DNA from: a virus
Strand: one strand, 5' to 3'
IMG/VR virus record: IMGVR_UViG_3300022927_000138
Coordinates: 1 to 22,215 of that record
DNA: 22,215 nt
A program made the position numbers and the translations under genes. Shown here in pieces: positions 19,265-22,215 of this stretch. The number at the start of each line of letters is the position of its first letter. Within the stretch, counting starts at the first letter, position 1. The notes under the pieces are model-generated. The model was not told the DNA's origin. It saw only the letters and a program-made list of their open reading frames with translations, and did not search any database.

Positions 19265-21307
19265 ATGGCAAACTTTTCAGAAGTCGTTGATGAACTAAAA
19301 GAAAACAATCAAAAAACCGCAGATCTTGTGAATTTACAACAACAAGAAGTTGCTGTAGAAACTGCAGCGGGCGGTGCAGCTTCTGCGAGTGCCAAAGAAA
19401 CAGAAAAGAACAGAGAGGGTGAGCGTTCTCAAAACAAAATACTTGCCTCACTCCAATCAATTTCTGGTGGAATTAAGGGGATGGCTGGTAACTTCGGTGA
19501 AATGTTAAAAGACAAAGGAAAACAAGTTGGCGGTGATATCTTTGGTATGTTGAAAAAGTTTGCATTTGGTGCAGCAGTTGCTGGTGTTCTTGTATTTCTA
19601 AAAAGTAAGTATTGGGAAGATACAAAGAAATTTATTGTTGAGGATATGATTCCAGCACTCAAAAATCTTTGGGAAAATGTACTGTCACCTATCTTATCTG
19701 TATTTAAAGATGTATTTGTAAAACAATGGGAAAATGTCAAAGGTCTATTTGATGATCTTGGTACTGCAATTGATCAATTTGCAAGTGGTGATATCTTAGG
19801 TGGTATCACAACTTTGATTGGTGGACTGGGCGAATTCTTCTTTAAAACTGTAGATAATGTATTAACTGGTATATTTAATCTGGTTGCTGGACTCTTTGGA
19901 TTTGAAGGTACTGATTCTATTGGTATGTCTATGTTCAGTTTTATCCTTGACACATGGAGTACAATTACAGGTGCATTTGATGATGTTGTTGAATGGTTTG
20001 GTAGTGCATTCACATGGGCAAAAGAAGGACTTTTGGGTGCTTGGACTTCATTGACTGACTTCGTATCTGAAAAGTGGAACGCAACAAAAGATTTCTTTAC
20101 TGAAAGTTATACATGGGCAAAAGAAGGTATTGCTGGTACTTGGACTTCATTGACTGACTTTGTGACTGATAAGTTTACTAAAGCAACAGAGTTCTTTACG
20201 GAAGTGTTTACTGATCCAAAGTCTGCACTTCAAAATTTGTGGAAGGGAATTACTGGTGATGGTGGACTTGTAGATTTGTTGTTTAGTCCAATTGATTCAG
20301 CCATCACAACTGTAACTGGTTGGTTTAATATTACTATGCCCGCAGATTGGTCACTCACACAGACAGTAAAAGATGCATTGAATATAGTATTTGATTGGAT
20401 TGACTTGGCATTTGTAGATCCTAAAGCTGCACTTGAACAACTATGGACAGGACTAGTTGGTGAAGGTGGTTTGGTAGATTTCTTATTTAAACCAATTGAT
20501 AAAGCAATCGCATGGATACAAGGTGTTTTCAGTTTTGGCAATCCAGAAGAACCGTTTAAAATGAGCACACTGGTAAAAGATGCATTCAAATCTGCTAAAG
20601 AATGGGTAACAGGATTGTTTACATGGGGTGCAGAAGCCGGTACAACTGAAGCAGGCGACTTCTCTATCTCAAAACTTGTTAAAGGTGCAATAGAGAATAT
20701 ATGGAACTGGTTCAAAGGCCTGATGAGTATTGATATTAACTCTATTATTAAATCTATTCCTGGCGCTGAAACCTTACTGTCATGGTTCGCCGCAGATGCA
20801 ACCGAACAAGCACTTGCAGCTGCAACTGAAAGTGGTTTTTATGATAAAGATTGGGTTGGTAATTCAGAGATTAACAGAACAATGGTTGGTTCTGTTCCAC
20901 CAGAACAAATTCAAGCAATCCTTGCTGACAATGATATTAGTGATAGAGATAAACAGTTTCTATTGGACGAACTTGCAAGAAGAGGTGTTCCAACTATGGC
21001 AAAAGGCGGCCCTGTTCAATTAGGAAAATCTTATATTGTGGGAGAACAAGGAAGAGAATTCTTTATACCTACATCAAATGGATTGATTGTACCAGATGTT
21101 TCCAGTGCAAGTGCTAGAACAAATATGGTTCAGTCTGGTTCTGTATCTAATATTGCAAATAGTGTTAGTGGGGGAACTACTATCATCAACGCACCACAAT
21201 CAAATACAAACATCTCTGGTGGCAGCGGTGGTGGTGGAAGAATTATTCCAATGAATGTTACTGATAATGATCCGACATTCAGAGCGATTGCTGCAAACTC
21301 ATTTTAA
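19265..21307 (+). CDS. Tail tape-measure protein
   Basis: A 680-aa protein with the tape-measure marks: a charged helical N-terminus (DELKENNQKTADLVNLQQQE), one hydrophobic segment (about 98-112, FAFGAAVAGVLVFL), long helical repeats and the C-terminal signature GGPVQLGKSYIVGEQGREFF at about 581-600, common to many phage tape measures. A 33-residue repeat (WAKEG...WTSLTDFV, from about 250 and 283) and a 68-residue repeat (DPKSALQNLW/DPKAALEQLW with GGLVD, from about 317 and 385) are visible. At about 0.15 nm per residue it would span a tail near 100 nm. Follows the chaperone genes, the standard order. T4's counterpart is gp29. Its stop overlaps that of the opposite-strand gene. Confidence 0.8.
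   Translation: MANFSEVVDELKENNQKTADLVNLQQQEVAVETAAGGAASASAKETEKNREGERSQNKILASLQSISGGIKGMAGNFGEMLKDKGKQVGGDIFGMLKKFAFGAAVAGVLVFLKSKYWEDTKKFIVEDMIPALKNLWENVLSPILSVFKDVFVKQWENVKGLFDDLGTAIDQFASGDILGGITTLIGGLGEFFFKTVDNVLTGIFNLVAGLFGFEGTDSIGMSMFSFILDTWSTITGAFDDVVEWFGSAFTWAKEGLLGAWTSLTDFVSEKWNATKDFFTESYTWAKEGIAGTWTSLTDFVTDKFTKATEFFTEVFTDPKSALQNLWKGITGDGGLVDLLFSPIDSAITTVTGWFNITMPADWSLTQTVKDALNIVFDWIDLAFVDPKAALEQLWTGLVGEGGLVDFLFKPIDKAIAWIQGVFSFGNPEEPFKMSTLVKDAFKSAKEWVTGLFTWGAEAGTTEAGDFSISKLVKGAIENIWNWFKGLMSIDINSIIKSIPGAETLLSWFAADATEQALAAATESGFYDKDWVGNSEINRTMVGSVPPEQIQAILADNDISDRDKQFLLDELARRGVPTMAKGGPVQLGKSYIVGEQGREFFIPTSNGLIVPDVSSASARTNMVQSGSVSNIANSVSGGTTIINAPQSNTNISGGSGGGGRIIPMNVTDNDPTFRAIAANSF
20012..20166 (+). 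repeat. In-frame 99-base tandem repeat in the tape measure
   Basis: ACATGGGCAAAAGAAGG occurs at 20012 and again at 20111, and the shared GGACTTCATTGACTGACTT follows in both copies. The spacing is 99 bases (33 codons), so each copy encodes WAKEG-x-x-G-x-WTSLTDFV. Such repeats let tape measures change length. Confidence 0.75.
20213..20512 (+). repeat. In-frame 204-base protein-level repeat in the tape measure
   Basis: Two copies start at 20213 and 20417, 204 bases (68 codons) apart. Each encodes D-P-K-x-A-L-x-x-L-W-x-G-x-x-G-x-G-G-L-V-D-x-L-F-x-P-I-D-x-A-I. The DNA is more diverged than the protein, indicating an older duplication than the 99-base one. Confidence 0.65.
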
Positions 21308-21534
21308 TGGTCGTAGATATTGGGCCCGTCTTTAACATAGACAGGTTTACAATATGCAGTAATCCTATCTTTAGGGTCTACTCTATCACGATATGAATAG
21401 TTTCCATACTGTCTTGGTATTGCCTTTGCATAATACTGACACACATCAATACTTCTAAAATACATTGGGTTGGGCTGAACCTGTCGGAACTCACCTGTTC
21501 CTAAAACAACCACTAACATAAAAGCGTGTATCAT
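21304..21534 (-). CDS. Hypothetical small exported or membrane-anchored protein (76 aa)
   Basis: The protein starts MIHAFMLVVVLGTGEFRQVQ, where residues 2-12 form a short hydrophobic stretch that could be a signal sequence. The rest is polar and Tyr-rich with two cysteines (VCQYYAKAI and AYCKPVYV) that could pair in the periplasm. No family is recognised. Its ATG overlaps the stop of the 61-aa gene (ATGA), and its stop overlaps that of the tape measure on the other strand. Confidence 0.6.
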   Translation of the reverse strand: MIHAFMLVVVLGTGEFRQVQPNPMYFRSIDVCQYYAKAIPRQYGNYSYRDRVDPKDRITAYCKPVYVKDGPNIYDH

Positions 21535-21716
21535 GATTCATTCTTTCTCATCTTCCATTCCATGTCTGCGATGTGCATTTTCATTTCACGAATAAATCTC
21601 TCTTGTTCTGTCTCTGGCATATACAGATTTTTATGAACATGTTCATCTATCCATACTACCAATCCAATTAAAAACAGAAGTAAAGTTATAGTAAATATAA
21701 AAAAAAATAAAAACAT
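21531..21716 (-). CDS. Small single-pass membrane protein (61 aa)
   Basis: An N-terminal hydrophobic helix MFLFFFIFTITLLLFLIGLV is followed by a charged amphipathic helix (ETEQERFIREMKMHIADMEW). The size, single N-terminal helix and charged tail are like small phage membrane or lysis-accessory proteins, but nothing assigns a role. GAGG precedes the ATG. It is coupled to the next gene by a four-base overlap and begins two bases after the 161-aa gene. Confidence 0.62.
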   Translation of the reverse strand: MFLFFFIFTITLLLFLIGLVVWIDEHVHKNLYMPETEQERFIREMKMHIADMEWKMRKNES

Positions 21717-21718
21717 TA

Positions 21719-22204
21719 TTAACCTCTATTTGTTTTATACTCAACTAACCACCAAGCACCACCAATAAGAATTCCAGAACAAACAAGAACTAAAACAATG
21801 ACAGCAATAATTTCAAAGAATTTTCTTTGTCTTTCCTGTTGATCGTAAATTGCTTGTTGTCTTTTTTTGCGAATTGACACTTCCATTCTTATGAGTTCAT
21901 CCCATGCGCTAGGCCCTCTTGTGAAAGATATTATCTGTTTAAGTTCAGCTCTCATATCTTCTGCCTTTTTCTTTGCCATGAAAGTGGCCATAGCCTCTTC
22001 CTCAACAGAACCAGCAGCGAACAGTTTTTTGAATAGTGGTGGTTTCTTAGCGTATTCTTCTGCCTTCTTGAGGTCAGACATAGCGCCCATCCATCGTCCA
22101 AGGTCTGAGCCCATAGATTCAACATCTCGGCCGACTTCAAAACCTTTTTTGATAAGATTAAATGCACTCGTGGCAGTCGCCAGAGCGGTAATTGGATCTA
22201 TCAT
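21719..22204 (-). CDS. Hypothetical protein with a C-terminal membrane helix (161 aa)
   Basis: The N-terminal 45 residues (PITALATATSAFNLIKKGFE, then GRDVESMGSDLGRW) resemble a glycine- and alanine-rich amphipathic region. The centre is a long charged helix (about 62-127), and a strong hydrophobic helix FFEIIAVIVLVLVCSGILIG begins at about 128, followed by a short tail. It is probably tail-anchored in the membrane. I recall proteins of this layout in marine T4-like phages without known function. AGGAAA precedes the ATG at 22204; the gene is complete, with 11 bases to the window edge. Confidence 0.68.
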   Translation of the reverse strand: MIDPITALATATSAFNLIKKGFEVGRDVESMGSDLGRWMGAMSDLKKAEEYAKKPPLFKKLFAAGSVEEEAMATFMAKKKAEDMRAELKQIISFTRGPSAWDELIRMEVSIRKKRQQAIYDQQERQRKFFEIIAVIVLVLVCSGILIGGAWWLVEYKTNRG

Positions 22205-22215
22205 TTGTATTTCCT

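Noticed and set aside
20230-20715. Long minus-strand frames opposite the tape measure, and the one at 4383-4712 inside the 475-aa gene
   Set aside because: They are shadows of repeat-rich or biased coding sequence without start signals or operon context.
1-22215. tRNA genes, CRISPR arrays, insertion sequences, attachment sites
   Set aside because: None could be supported by reading both strands.

Overview
The window looks like a piece of a marine T4-like myovirus genome (cyanophage/pelagiphage type). The evidence is an AT-rich, almost gap-free gene set, and a baseplate/tail block with recognisable homologues of T4 gp4 (head completion), gp53 (baseplate wedge), gp48-like (tail-tube cap), a gp27-like hub, gp26 and a gp51-like protein, followed by a tape-measure protein. 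Two exact T4-type late boxes (TATAAATA) also occur. No tRNA, CRISPR, insertion sequence or photosynthesis gene was seen.

Layout. Positions 1-13229 carry about 27 small accessory/early genes, all on the minus strand and mostly overlapping by a few bases. They form units set off by near-consensus sigma70 promoters: P7 at 12.34 kb; P6 at 10.36 kb, driving a ten-gene run down to 6.86 kb; P5 at 6.83 kb, before a ParB-like gene; P4 at 4.19 kb; P2 at 1.01 kb; and P1 at 0.48 kb. Two rho-independent terminators (12.38 and 1.05 kb) each sit directly in front of the next promoter. Recognisable products include a zeta/polynucleotide-kinase-like P-loop protein, a SprT-like metallopeptidase, a HAD 5'(3')-deoxyribonucleotidase, an aspartyl/asparaginyl hydroxylase-like protein, an Api92-like protein, a Mom-like GNAT DNA-modification protein, a ParB-like protein, an orotate-phosphoribosyltransferase-like protein, a DUF465-like coiled coil and a minimal SET-domain protein. 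Together they suggest nucleotide metabolism, DNA modification and host-protein modification.

Positions 13293-16128 (minus) hold the baseplate genes (hub, gp53, gp48-like). They diverge at about 16.15 kb from a plus-strand late block (16168-21307): gp4, a conserved T4-like protein, a tail-tube-fold protein, gp26, a gp51-like reading frame, an EF-hand membrane protein and the tape measure. Convergent with that, 21304-22204 (minus) carries three small membrane or exported proteins.

The most notable signal is at the end of gp26. An eight-T run gives a perfect U UUU UUU slippery heptamer just before the UAA stop. Six bases later comes one arm of a perfect 11-bp stem whose partner lies 86 nt downstream. 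The -1 frame is open through the whole gp51-like sequence, which has no ribosome-binding site of its own. This is the arrangement of the lambda G/GT tail-assembly chaperones, close upstream of the tape-measure gene, here in a T4-like genome where gp26 and gp51 are normally described as separate proteins. Other points of interest are the palindromes built into the ParB-like gene's promoter, a shared leader box in the early promoters, and a lone plus-strand consensus promoter in the largest gene-free gap.
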